Position numbers and translations under genes: made by a program. The notes under the pieces are model-generated. The model was not told the DNA's origin. It did no database searches and saw only the letters and a list, made by a program, of their open reading frames with translations. A DNA stretch of 64,000 nucleotides from Alphaproteobacteria bacterium (GTDB lineage Bacteria; Myxococcota_A; UBA796; GCA-2862545), in contig JACKET010000002.1 in NCBI GenBank assembly GCA_020632875.1, positions 186,001-250,000 of the forward strand, written 5' to 3'. Positions 38,765-53,878 of the stretch are shown one piece after another. The first letter of the stretch is position 1. Each line of letters begins with the position of its first letter.

Positions 38765-39679
38765 ATGCAGACATCCGGAGCCCCGACACGCCCGAACGTC
38801 GCGGTGCGCCCGGGCCTCGCCACGGTCGGCGTGCTCGTCGGCACGTTCGCGCCGTTCGCCGTCACGGGCCTCGCGTACGCCGCCGTCGACGCGCGGTTCG
38901 CGGTGGGCGTCCCGATCCTCCCCGTGCTCGTGGGGCTCTTCGCGCTGCGGGCCTTCAACGGCTTCGCCGTGAGCGCGGTGCTGCACCGGTGGGGCGCCCA
39001 CGCCGGCGTCTGGCTGTGGCCCCCGCTCCGCGACGCCCTGCGGATCTGGGCCTGGCTGTGGACGGGGCTCGGCGTGCGCACGTGGGCCGCCGTCCACCGC
39101 CGCCACCACGCCGAGCCGGACGGCCCGGACGCGCTGTTCACCCCGTCCGGGCCCCGGGGGTTCCTCGCGATCGGGCCCATGACGCTGCGCACGCACTGGG
39201 AGGCCATCCGCGACCCGGAGCCCTGGGCGCGCTTCGTCCGCGACCTGCCCGACGACGCGCTGGAGCGCTTCATCCGCGGTGAAGAGCGGCGCCTCTTCGG
39301 CATCCTCGGCATCCGCGTGCCGCTGCTCGTCGGGCTCCACGTCCTGCCGTGGATGCTCGTCGCGCCGCCGGCGACCGCCGCGCTCCTCGGCGTGTGCACC
39401 CTGCCCGCGACGGTCGGGGCCGTCACGTCCGGTGCGGTCTGGCTCGTGAACGGGCTGGGGCACACCGCGGGCTGGCGCCCCCACGCGACGCCCGACACGT
39501 CCACCAACATCGCGCGCATCGACGTCTGGCTGATGGGCGAGGGCCTGCACAACAACCACCACGCGCGCCCGGCCGACCCGAACTTCGCGCACGCCCCGGG
39601 CGAGTTCGACCCGACGTACGCGGCGCTCCGCGTCCTCGAAGCCGTCGGTGCGGCGCGGCTGGAGCGCCGGGCGGGATAA
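38765..39679 (+). CDS. Membrane fatty acid desaturase (delta-9 type)
   Basis: A 304-aa integral membrane di-iron protein, ATG 38765 after GGGGGAGG. The three histidine boxes of acyl-CoA desaturases are present in order: HRWGAH (H-x4-H, ~75-80), HRRHH (~115-119) and HNNHH (~260-264). Hydrophobic helices lie at ~20-60 and ~180-225. In the family this fold inserts a cis double bond at C9 of acyl chains, with electrons from a reductase or ferredoxin. W-L-V-N-G-L-G-H before the last box is a further family feature. It is followed at 20 bases by a small lipoprotein gene. Confidence 0.88.
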   Translation: MQTSGAPTRPNVAVRPGLATVGVLVGTFAPFAVTGLAYAAVDARFAVGVPILPVLVGLFALRAFNGFAVSAVLHRWGAHAGVWLWPPLRDALRIWAWLWTGLGVRTWAAVHRRHHAEPDGPDALFTPSGPRGFLAIGPMTLRTHWEAIRDPEPWARFVRDLPDDALERFIRGEERRLFGILGIRVPLLVGLHVLPWMLVAPPATAALLGVCTLPATVGAVTSGAVWLVNGLGHTAGWRPHATPDTSTNIARIDVWLMGEGLHNNHHARPADPNFAHAPGEFDPTYAALRVLEAVGAARLERRAG

Positions 39680-39699
39680 GGTCCCGCGCGGAGGTGTCC

Positions 39700-40041
39700 G
39701 TGATCGCGTTCCTGCTGCTGGCCTGCACCACGAGCCCCGCGCCGGCCGAGCCCACGCCCGAGCCGCAAGAGAAGGCCGCCGAGCCCGAAGAGGCGCCCGC
39801 CGAAGAAGGCGTGATGCTCGTGTTCGGCGTCCAGTGCGAGCCCATGCCCGAGGGCCTGCCCGACAGCCCCGACGCCGTGAAGGCGAAGCTCGAGGCCGAG
39901 GGCGTGAAGGTCGCCTCCGTCTCGGCGATGCCGACCTGCAAGGCGTGCCAGAAGTGCCCGATGCTCGCGGTCGAGGTCCACGCCGAGGGCGGTGTCGAGG
40001 CCGTGAAGTCGGTCTTCCCCGACAACCTCGCGATGCCGTAG
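39700..40041 (+). CDS. Small lipoprotein with C-x2-C-x2-C motif
   Basis: A 113-aa protein from GTG 39700, chosen because GGAGG ends five bases upstream. Signal MIAFLLLAC, then a Pro/Glu/Ala-rich linker (~13-40), then a ~70-residue domain. This begins VMLVFGVQCEPMPEG, continues with a V-K-A-K-L-E-A-E-G-V-K-V helix-strand, and holds CKACQKCPMLAVEV. The beta-alpha-beta pattern is ferredoxin-like, as in HMA-type metal carriers, but the Cys spacing differs. The stop abuts the convergent GH172-like gene with no gap. No family recognised. Confidence 0.65.
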   Translation: MIAFLLLACTTSPAPAEPTPEPQEKAAEPEEAPAEEGVMLVFGVQCEPMPEGLPDSPDAVKAKLEAEGVKVASVSAMPTCKACQKCPMLAVEVHAEGGVEAVKSVFPDNLAMP

Positions 40042-41505
40042 CTACCGCGTGTAGCCCATCACCGTGGCCTCGTAGCGGACCTCCACGTCCTTCCGGTGCC
40101 GCACACCGAGGTCGAAGCGGAGCTCCCGCTCGAACGGCACGACGTCGAGCACCCGCGCGCGCGACGCCGTCACCACGCCCCCGCTGTGGTCGCACATCTC
40201 CGTGGTGAACGCGCTCCGGTCGTTGCGCGCCTGCCCGCCGAATGGTCCGTGCCACACCTCGTTCGAGCACCACGCGAAGCCGTAGTAGTCCTCGGTGCCC
40301 GTGCCGCGCAGCAGCGTGCCGTCGGCCCAGATCTTCTCGTCGCCGCCGCCCCACCAGTCCTCGACGGGGTTGTGGACCGTGAGCGTGTCGGCGAGCAGCA
40401 CGCCCGGGCCGGTCCACGTGGCGAGCGTCAGATCCCGGTACGGACGCGTGCCGAACCGTGCGTCGAGGTGTGTGGCGCGGAACCGCAGGGTGTCCGCGCC
40501 GATCTCGAACGGCGCCACGACCACCCCGAGCCGGACCGCCTGGGGCGACGCCGAACGGTTCTCGACGGACAGCGCGGCCTCGGCCCCGAACGGCATCACG
40601 AACCGCGTGGTCCCGGTCCACACGCGCGGGGAGCCCGCGACACCCGTCCCCGCGGGCTCGATGGTGGCTTCGCGCCAGTGGTCCCGGTAGGGCTGCGTCC
40701 CGCGTCCGATGCCCATCAGCCCGCCGAGCGGCACCTCCACCGACGGGACGCCGTCGAACGACGCGCGCAGCCACACGTCCATCGCCGCCTCGGGGCTCTG
40801 CAGCGACACCGTCAGCTGCCGCACCGCTCCAGGGCCCTCCAGCGCCAGGGACTCCGAGCCTCCGGGCGCGAGCTCCGCCTCCACCACGTCCGTGGGAGCC
40901 ATCGACGCGTCGGTCTCGAGACCGCGTCCCACCCGTTCGATCTCCGGCATCAGGGACTGGAGGGTGCCTTCGTGGACCGGCGGCACCGGGCCCGTCCAGT
41001 CGAGCCCCTGGGCGATCCAGTAGACCCCCTTCCCGCGGTTCTCGGACATCGAGACCGTCAGACGCTCGCGGTAGGCGAGGGGGAGTCGGAGCGTGTGCCC
41101 TCCCGCGGCGACCACCGCGAACGGCTCGGGCACGCCGGCCGTCCCGCCGAGGAGACCCTTCATCGGGCCCGTCAGGACGGGCTGCCCGTCGATCGCGATG
41201 ACGAGGTCCCCGCCGCGCTCGGGGTTCGCCGACCACAGCCTGAGCAACACGCCCGGCCCCTCCCGGTCGACGAGGACGAACCGGTCGCCTTCGGTGCGCA
41301 GGACGTGCCCGCGGTCGTCGTTGGCGAACCAGTCCGGTGAAGCGGGATCCTGCGCGCGCGGATCGGTGCTCGATGCCTGCCACGCGCGAGAGGTCTGCAC
41401 ACGGGTCACCGCATCCCGGTCGAGCATCGGATCGAGCGGGATTTCCAGCGATGGAGGAGCCGCCGGGGGAGGGGCGCTGCAGGCGATCAGGAGCAGTTGC
41501 CACAT
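40042..41505 (-). CDS. DUF2961 / GH172-like lipoprotein
   Basis: A 487-aa protein on the minus strand. ATG 41505 gives a lipoprotein signal (MWQLLLIAC); a GTG three codons earlier is possible. DUF2961 features are present: GVLLRLWSANPERGGDLVIAIDG, NPVEDWWGGGDEKIWADG and the hallmark GTGTEDYYGFAWCSNE with a likely catalytic Glu. The family was recently classed as glycoside hydrolase GH172, with enzymes acting on difructose anhydride or arabinan. Here the protein would be anchored to the membrane facing the periplasm or surface. A second beta-sandwich covers ~190-330. The substrate cannot be told from the sequence. Confidence 0.82.
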   Translation of the reverse strand: MWQLLLIACSAPPPAAPPSLEIPLDPMLDRDAVTRVQTSRAWQASSTDPRAQDPASPDWFANDDRGHVLRTEGDRFVLVDREGPGVLLRLWSANPERGGDLVIAIDGQPVLTGPMKGLLGGTAGVPEPFAVVAAGGHTLRLPLAYRERLTVSMSENRGKGVYWIAQGLDWTGPVPPVHEGTLQSLMPEIERVGRGLETDASMAPTDVVEAELAPGGSESLALEGPGAVRQLTVSLQSPEAAMDVWLRASFDGVPSVEVPLGGLMGIGRGTQPYRDHWREATIEPAGTGVAGSPRVWTGTTRFVMPFGAEAALSVENRSASPQAVRLGVVVAPFEIGADTLRFRATHLDARFGTRPYRDLTLATWTGPGVLLADTLTVHNPVEDWWGGGDEKIWADGTLLRGTGTEDYYGFAWCSNEVWHGPFGGQARNDRSAFTTEMCDHSGGVVTASRARVLDVVPFERELRFDLGVRHRKDVEVRYEATVMGYTR

Positions 41506-41550
41506 CGGTGCCACCCTACCGGATACCCGTCGGGACTAGCATTCGAAGCG

Positions 41551-41997
41551 ATGTGGATCCTCGCCCTGGCCCTCGGTTGCTCGCCCAGCGCGATCCCGCT
41601 CGGGAGCGTTGCCGAGGCGGTCGATCATCCGGACGCCGAGCGCCTGGCGCTCACCGCCGTGAGCGTGAAGGGCCTCCAGGGCATCGCGCTCGTCGACACG
41701 CCGGAGGGCCCGCGCGAGGCGTGGGTCCTGCCGGTCCGCGACGTGCACGGAGAGCTGGGATCCGAGGTCTCGCTGTGGGTCACCCCTCCCCAACTCCAGG
41801 AGGTCGGGGTAAAGCCGGAGATATGGATCTCCCGACTCGAGGACCGGTTCGACGATCACGCGGGCACGTGGGCCGTCGGCACGCGCATCCAGCCCGCGGC
41901 CTCCGACCCGATCGCGCTGGCGGTCCGCGATGCGGAGTCACGCCACGGGCTCAAGGCCGTGCCCGGCGCAGCGGTGCTGGTGTTCCCGCCGCCGTGA
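41551..41997 (+). CDS. Small lipoprotein, unknown function
   Basis: A 148-aa protein, ATG 41551, with signal MWILALALGC. The body is beta-rich (LALTAVSVKGLQGIALVDTPEGPREAWVLPVRDVHG, EVSLWVTPPQLQEVG) with no motif that I recognise. Its last bases overlap the SGNH hydrolase start (TGATG), so the two are made together. Confidence 0.6.
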   Translation: MWILALALGCSPSAIPLGSVAEAVDHPDAERLALTAVSVKGLQGIALVDTPEGPREAWVLPVRDVHGELGSEVSLWVTPPQLQEVGVKPEIWISRLEDRFDDHAGTWAVGTRIQPAASDPIALAVRDAESRHGLKAVPGAAVLVFPPP

Positions 41998-42917
41998 TGC
42001 TCTGGGTGCTCGCCGCGTGCACCCCGCCCACGCCAGTCGTCGAAGACACGTGGGAGCCGAACGCCCCGCTGCGCGAGCGCTGCTTCGGCGACCTCGGCGA
42101 GGGCGCCATCATCGGCGAGTACGACGCGTACGGGCCCGTCGTGCCGCGCCACTGCCTCGGCACGAACCACCAGGACATCGACGCCGTCGGCAAGCTCGTG
42201 TTCCTCGGCGACTCGATCACCGCGGGCACGCCGCCCACGCCGCTGAGCCAGATCTACCGCGAGGTCGTGACCGACGGCATCACCGAGCGGTTCGGCGAGC
42301 CGACGGTCGAGAACTGCTCCGAGTGGGGCGCCCAGATCGACGATCTCGTCGTGGGGGGCGACCAGCTCTCGTCCTGCTTCGGCGACACCGAGCCCGAGCC
42401 CGTCCTGGTGGTCTTCACCATCGGCGGCAACGACATGGTCGAGTGGGGCCAGGACCTCGCGGGGGGCACGCCGCGCGAGGTGGTGCAGGCCGACTTCGAA
42501 GCGAAGCTCGCCCAGCTCGGCGAGACGCTCCAGTGGTTCCGCGACCAGGAGGCCACGCGCTTCCAGGCCGGTGTGAACGTGGTCTTCGCGAACGTCTACG
42601 AGTACACCGACGGCACGAACGACGTGGGCGTGTGCCCGCTCGCCGATCTGTTCGACGTGCCCGAGGGCATCACCGAGTTCCGCGAGGGCTACGTCGCGCT
42701 GAACGAGGCGTACGTCGACATGGCCGTGCGCACGCAGACCGACGTGCTGTTCCTGTTCGAGGAGTTCTGCGGGCACGGCTTCTACTCCGACGACCCGACG
42801 AACCCCTGCTACCGCGGGCCCGACGCCGAGCGCTGGTTCGACGACACGTGCATCCACCCCACGCCCGCCGGCCACCAGCACCTCGCCGAGATGGTGCTGG
42901 CCGTCGTCGACGAGTGA
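41997..42917 (+). CDS. SGNH/GDSL-family hydrolase lipoprotein
   Basis: A 306-aa protein from ATG 41997 in a TGATG overlap. Signal MLWVLAAC is very short. SGNH blocks are complete: block I VFLGDSITAG (nucleophile Ser), block II WGAQ (Gly), block III IGGNDM (Asn), block V DDTCIHPTPAGHQHL (Asp/His). It is therefore a likely esterase or acyl hydrolase in the periplasm or on the surface. Several Cys (ENCSEWG, SSCFGD, EFCGHG, NPCYRG, DTCIHP) could form disulfides. It ends exactly where the convergent lipoprotein gene stops. Confidence 0.88.
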   Translation: MLWVLAACTPPTPVVEDTWEPNAPLRERCFGDLGEGAIIGEYDAYGPVVPRHCLGTNHQDIDAVGKLVFLGDSITAGTPPTPLSQIYREVVTDGITERFGEPTVENCSEWGAQIDDLVVGGDQLSSCFGDTEPEPVLVVFTIGGNDMVEWGQDLAGGTPREVVQADFEAKLAQLGETLQWFRDQEATRFQAGVNVVFANVYEYTDGTNDVGVCPLADLFDVPEGITEFREGYVALNEAYVDMAVRTQTDVLFLFEEFCGHGFYSDDPTNPCYRGPDAERWFDDTCIHPTPAGHQHLAEMVLAVVDE

Positions 42918-43553
42918 CTACTCGCTCGCCGGGCAGTCCCACGTCGTGATCGACGAGAACAGCACGCCGTTCGACTCGCGCACCCGCGACACCTCGCGGC
43001 CGAACAGGAACTGCGCGTTCTCGGACCAGGGGCCGGTGTCGCTCTGGCCGAGGATCTGCGTGTTGAGGACGACGCAGCCGTTGTACGTGTAGCCGTGTGA
43101 TTCGGCGCCCATCGGATAGTCGACGGTGTCGGGGTTCTGGCAGTCGTCGTACGTCGTGGTCACGCCGTTGGTGCAGGCGCTCTCGACGATGCGGTCGGCG
43201 TTGCCGTGCGTGAGCGTGCACTCGTAGTCGAGCTCGGGATCGGTGCCGTTCGTGGTGAACGACTCGAGGTGCTCGTGCCCGTCGTAGAAGCGCGAGTAGC
43301 CCACGTTGTCGATGACGGTCAGCGACTCGACCACGCCGCCCGCGACGCGGCTGTACTCGGTCTCGGCGACGACGGGAGGGGCGTCGCCCACGTACGTCTC
43401 TTCGCGCGTGGGCCAGCCGAACGGGCCGTACGACGTGACGACCCGCACGCCCGCCGAGTCGATGCGCTCGCTCGTGCAGTCGATGAACGTCGCGTGCCGG
43501 TCGTACTCCTCGCAGGCGAACAGCAGGGTCGCCAGCGCGGGGATCCAGGTCAT
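42918..43553 (-). CDS. Lipoprotein, unknown function
   Basis: A 211-aa protein on the minus strand, ATG 43553 with GAGGAGG eight bases upstream. Signal MTWIPALATLLFAC. The body has YD/RHS-like short strands (TEYSRVAGGVVESLTVIDN, YSRFYDGHEHLESFTTNG) that resemble the Y-D-x-x-G-R-L pattern of YD repeats, and six further Cys that probably pair. The similarity to YD repeats is only visual. It lies 38 bases after the hybrid histidine kinase stop on the same strand. Confidence 0.6.
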   Translation of the reverse strand: MTWIPALATLLFACEEYDRHATFIDCTSERIDSAGVRVVTSYGPFGWPTREETYVGDAPPVVAETEYSRVAGGVVESLTVIDNVGYSRFYDGHEHLESFTTNGTDPELDYECTLTHGNADRIVESACTNGVTTTYDDCQNPDTVDYPMGAESHGYTYNGCVVLNTQILGQSDTGPWSENAQFLFGREVSRVRESNGVLFSSITTWDCPASE

Positions 43554-43590
43554 CACAGCCTCCTCGCTCCCGCTAACGCCCGGCCCGGGC

Positions 43591-45138
43591 TCAGTCGCGC
43601 TCCGGATCGGCGGCTTCCGCGAGCGCGGCGAGCAGCGCGGCGCGGCGGAACGGCTTTCGCACGAAGCCGTTGATCTCCTCGCCCAGTCGCGTGCGGACCT
43701 CGCGCTCGTCGTAGCCCGAGAACACGACGACCGGCAGGCGCGGGTCGAGCGCGTGCATCGCGCGGATGGTGGCCTCTGGCGGCGGACCGGGCATCGTGAG
43801 GTCGAGCAGCACGACATCCACGGATCGCTCGACCTGCAGCAGGTGCAGCGCGTCGGTGCCGTCGCTCGCGGTGCTCACGCGCACGCCGGCGCTCTGCAGG
43901 AGGGTCTCGCAGAGCTGGAGCACCTCGGGCTCGTCGTCCACCACGAGCACGTGGCGCGGCGGCCGCACGGCGCTCACGTCTTCCTCGTCGGCCACGTGGG
44001 CCCCGCCGACCGGTGAGATGGCCGGCAGCCACACCCGGAAGGTCGATCCGCGACCCACTTCGCTGCGCACCTCGAGGTGCCCGCCGTGGGCGGCGATGAT
44101 GCCCTGCACCGCCGCCAGGCCGAGCCCGCGCCCCTGGAACTTCGTGGTGAAGAACGGATCGAAGATGCGCGCCAGCGTCTCGGGGCTCATCCCGACCCCG
44201 CGGTCTTCGACCTCGACCAGCGCGAACAGCCCGGCCGGTCGCCGGTCGCCGCGGGTGCGGACGCAGATCCGCTGGCCGCTCGTGCCCACCGCGTCGGCCG
44301 CATTGGTGAGGAGGTTCAGGACGACCTGCCGGATCTGGCTCGCATCCGCCATGACGTCGGGACACCCGGCGCCGAGATCGAGGTCGATCGCCGCCCTCCC
44401 GGACGCGCCCAGCAGCTCGCGCATCTCTTCGATGAGCGCGTGCAGCGACACGCGTTCGGGCCGACGCTCGGCGCGCCCGGCGTACGACAGCATCTGGTTC
44501 GTGAGCTCGGCGGCCCGCTGCGCACCCCGCTGGATCCGGTCGATCTCGACGGCCTGGCGGTCGGGCTGCCCGACGTACAGGCTCGCCATGTCCGCCGCCC
44601 CGATGATGATGGCGAGGATGTTGTTGAAGTCGTGGGCGATGCCGCCCGCGAGCACCCCGAGGCTCTCGAGCTTCTGCGCATGCAGCATCTCGACGGAGCG
44701 CCGCCGCGCGAGGTCTTCGAGGTCGCGCTGGATGCCGCGCAGCTCGAGCTCGGTGCGGCGCTGCTCGGTCACGTCGGTGAGGAACACGGTGAGCCCGACC
44801 ACCTCGCCGTTCACGCGGATCGGCGCGTACGCGTCGCGGTAGTAGCGGCGCTCCCCGCCGTCCGCCTCGTCTCCATAGGCCTCGATGAGCGTGAAGGCCT
44901 CGCCCGACAGCGCGCGGTCGAAGTTCTGGCGGGCGCGGTTTCGGTCGTCGTCGCGCCGGATGAGGGCCAGCATGTCCTGCCCCTCGGTGATGTCGACATT
45001 CCAGATCTGCGCCATGGTGGCGCGGTGGTTGTCGTTGAACGCGAGGTAGCGGTACTCCCGGTCGAGCGCGAAGATGACGAGGTCGGGCTGGCTGTCGAGG
45101 ATCGCCAGGAGCAACGCTCGGTCGTCGGTTTCCGCCAT
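43591..45138 (-). CDS. Hybrid histidine kinase (PAS-HisKA-ATPase-REC)
   Basis: A 515-aa soluble protein on the minus strand. PAS domain (~8-125: AILDSQPDLVIFALDREYRYLAFN, ending GLTVFLTDVTEQ), a helix, then HisKA of the NtrB/HWE-like 'GGIAHDFNNILAIIIGAADM' type with His169, an ATPase domain (VLNLLTNAADAV, EDRGVGM, FDPFFTTKFQGRGLGLAAV), and a C-terminal receiver (HVLVVDDEPEVL, phosphoacceptor Asp446 in VVLLDLTMPG, VFSGYDE, FVRKPF). All catalytic residues are present. There is no transmembrane segment, so it should sense an internal signal. No output domain is present; phosphate may pass to an HPt protein encoded elsewhere. Confidence 0.93.
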   Translation of the reverse strand: MAETDDRALLLAILDSQPDLVIFALDREYRYLAFNDNHRATMAQIWNVDITEGQDMLALIRRDDDRNRARQNFDRALSGEAFTLIEAYGDEADGGERRYYRDAYAPIRVNGEVVGLTVFLTDVTEQRRTELELRGIQRDLEDLARRRSVEMLHAQKLESLGVLAGGIAHDFNNILAIIIGAADMASLYVGQPDRQAVEIDRIQRGAQRAAELTNQMLSYAGRAERRPERVSLHALIEEMRELLGASGRAAIDLDLGAGCPDVMADASQIRQVVLNLLTNAADAVGTSGQRICVRTRGDRRPAGLFALVEVEDRGVGMSPETLARIFDPFFTTKFQGRGLGLAAVQGIIAAHGGHLEVRSEVGRGSTFRVWLPAISPVGGAHVADEEDVSAVRPPRHVLVVDDEPEVLQLCETLLQSAGVRVSTASDGTDALHLLQVERSVDVVLLDLTMPGPPPEATIRAMHALDPRLPVVVFSGYDEREVRTRLGEEINGFVRKPFRRAALLAALAEAADPERD

Positions 45139-45199
45139 GCCTCAGCCTACCTGGGGTGGCAGGCCGAAGACAGGGGTGACACCCGCGTGCCAGGTGTGG

Positions 45200-52207
<7,008 letters not shown>

Positions 52208-52315
52208 TCGTCCCCCAACCCGCGGAGCATACGGGATCGGGCGGCGGTTGGCAGCCCGCGTGGATGACGCCGTGATGACGCCCGCCGCGGTGGTAGGTTC
52301 GGCCCCGGAGGTCCC

Positions 52316-52960
52316 GTGATCCCGGATTGGCTCGGCGACGCCCCGGTGCTCGTCGCCCGTGCGCCCCGCCCGCGTGGGACGCTGCTGTTGCTGCACGGCC
52401 AGTACGCCGATGCGCTCACGAATGCGAAGGAGCTCGCGCTGATCCGCGGAGCCGGCTGGAACGCCGTGGGCGTCGATGCGCCCGACCACGGCCGCCGGTT
52501 CGACGAGGGCCGCGAAGCGCGCTGGAACGCCGATCAGCACGCGGCCCTCGAGGCCCACGTGAAGCAGGCCAGCGAAGAGATCCCCGGCGTGCTCGATGGC
52601 TGCGAAGCGGCCGGTCTCGGCGGGCCTTTCGGGATCGTCGGGATCTCGCTCGGCGCCTTCACGCTGTGGTCGGCCCTGGCGCTGGAGCCGCGGCTGCGCG
52701 TCGCGGTCCCGATCCTCGGATCCCCCGTGATGCCGGGGCGTTCCGCGCCGGACCCCTCGAAGTGGCACGGATGCCGCGTGCTCGCCCAGAACGCCGAGCA
52801 CGACGCGGTGGTCCCCATCGAGCCCACGCGGCACGTCGTCGACGGCATCGATGGCGAGCTGCACGTCATCCCGGGCTCGCCGCACACCGTGCCCGAGCTG
52901 CAGTGGTGGGAGGTGTGGGGCCGGGCCTTGAGCTGGTTCGACGCCCACCTCGCGCGATAG
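52316..52960 (+). CDS. Alpha/beta hydrolase
   Basis: A 214-aa protein starting at GTG 52316, just after CCGGAGGTCCC. The fold is visible: TLLLLHGQYADAL (oxyanion region), VGVDAPDHGRRF, the nucleophile elbow FGIVGISLGAF (Ser), a late Asp (AQNAEHDAVVP) and a late His (PGSPHTVPE). It is close in pattern to the dienelactone-hydrolase or YitV-type esterases. No signal peptide, so cytoplasmic. The crotonase gene follows 18 bases later on the same strand, so they may form an operon for an acyl-CoA or aromatic pathway. Substrate unknown. Confidence 0.85.
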   Translation: MIPDWLGDAPVLVARAPRPRGTLLLLHGQYADALTNAKELALIRGAGWNAVGVDAPDHGRRFDEGREARWNADQHAALEAHVKQASEEIPGVLDGCEAAGLGGPFGIVGISLGAFTLWSALALEPRLRVAVPILGSPVMPGRSAPDPSKWHGCRVLAQNAEHDAVVPIEPTRHVVDGIDGELHVIPGSPHTVPELQWWEVWGRALSWFDAHLAR

Positions 52961-52978
52961 GCGGCTGCGGGAGGCCGC

Positions 52979-53878
52979 GTGGACACCCTGCAGATCGAGC
53001 ACGACGGGCCGGTGGCCCGGATCACCCTGAACCGCCCCGAACGGGGCAACGCCATCACGTTCGCCATGGGGCGCGAGCTCGCGGCCGCCGTCGAGCGCGC
53101 CGACCTCGACCCGGCCGTGCACGTCATCGCGCTCGCGGGCAACGGCCCCGGGTTCTGCGCCGGCTACGACCTCGTCGCGTACGCCGAGGGGCGCCACGAC
53201 CGCGATGGCGACGTGCCGGCCGGCTCGCCGGTCGACCCCGACCGCACCCGGGCGAACCACGACCCGGCGGCCGTCTGGGATCCGGTCGTCGACTTCCAGA
53301 TGATGAGGCGGAACGCCGAGAACTTCATGAGCCTGTTCCGGGCGGACAAGCCCGTGGTGTGCAAGGTGCACGGCTTCTGCGTCGCGGGCGGCACCGACCT
53401 CGCGCTGTGCTCCGACCTGCTCGTCATCGAAGACGACGCGAAGATCGGGTACCCGCCGGCCCGGGTGTGGGGCGTGCCCACGACCGCGCTGTGGGCGCAC
53501 CGCATCGGCATCATGCGCGCGAAGCGCCTGCTGCTCACCGGCGACTGCCTGAACGGCCGCGAGGCGGTGGAGTGGGGGCTCGCGACCGAGCACGCGCCGG
53601 CCGACCAGCTCGACGAGCGCTTCGAGGCGCTGGTGCAGCGCGTCGCGCGGGTGCCGATCAACCAGCTCGTGATGCACAAGCGGCTCGTGAACCAGACGGT
53701 CCACGCGCAGGGCCTGTTCGGCACGCAGACGCTGGGGGTGCTGTTCGACGGCATCGCCCGCCACAGCCCCGAGGGCTACGCCTTCCAGCAGCGCGCGGGC
53801 GAGGCGGGGTTCAAGGCGGCCGTGCACGAGCGCGACGCCCCCTTCGGCGACACCGGGCGCTCCACGTTCAAGGGCTGA
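52979..53878 (+). CDS. Enoyl-CoA hydratase/isomerase-family (crotonase) protein
   Basis: A 299-aa protein, GTG 52979 after GGGAGG. The crotonase core is clear: PVARITLNRPERGNAITFAM, the oxyanion hole NGPGFCAGYDLV, and HGFCVAGGTDLALCSDLLV. Where hydratases have the catalytic Glu (P-E-x-x-x-G) this protein has YPPARVWG, so ordinary hydration is unlikely. A ~30-residue insertion (GRHDRDGDVPAGSPVDPDRT) follows the first oxyanion loop. It may be an isomerase, hydrolase or CoA-thioester lyase. The 3' end overlaps the convergent FAD-oxidase gene by 11 bases. Confidence 0.87.
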   Translation: MDTLQIEHDGPVARITLNRPERGNAITFAMGRELAAAVERADLDPAVHVIALAGNGPGFCAGYDLVAYAEGRHDRDGDVPAGSPVDPDRTRANHDPAAVWDPVVDFQMMRRNAENFMSLFRADKPVVCKVHGFCVAGGTDLALCSDLLVIEDDAKIGYPPARVWGVPTTALWAHRIGIMRAKRLLLTGDCLNGREAVEWGLATEHAPADQLDERFEALVQRVARVPINQLVMHKRLVNQTVHAQGLFGTQTLGVLFDGIARHSPEGYAFQQRAGEAGFKAAVHERDAPFGDTGRSTFKG

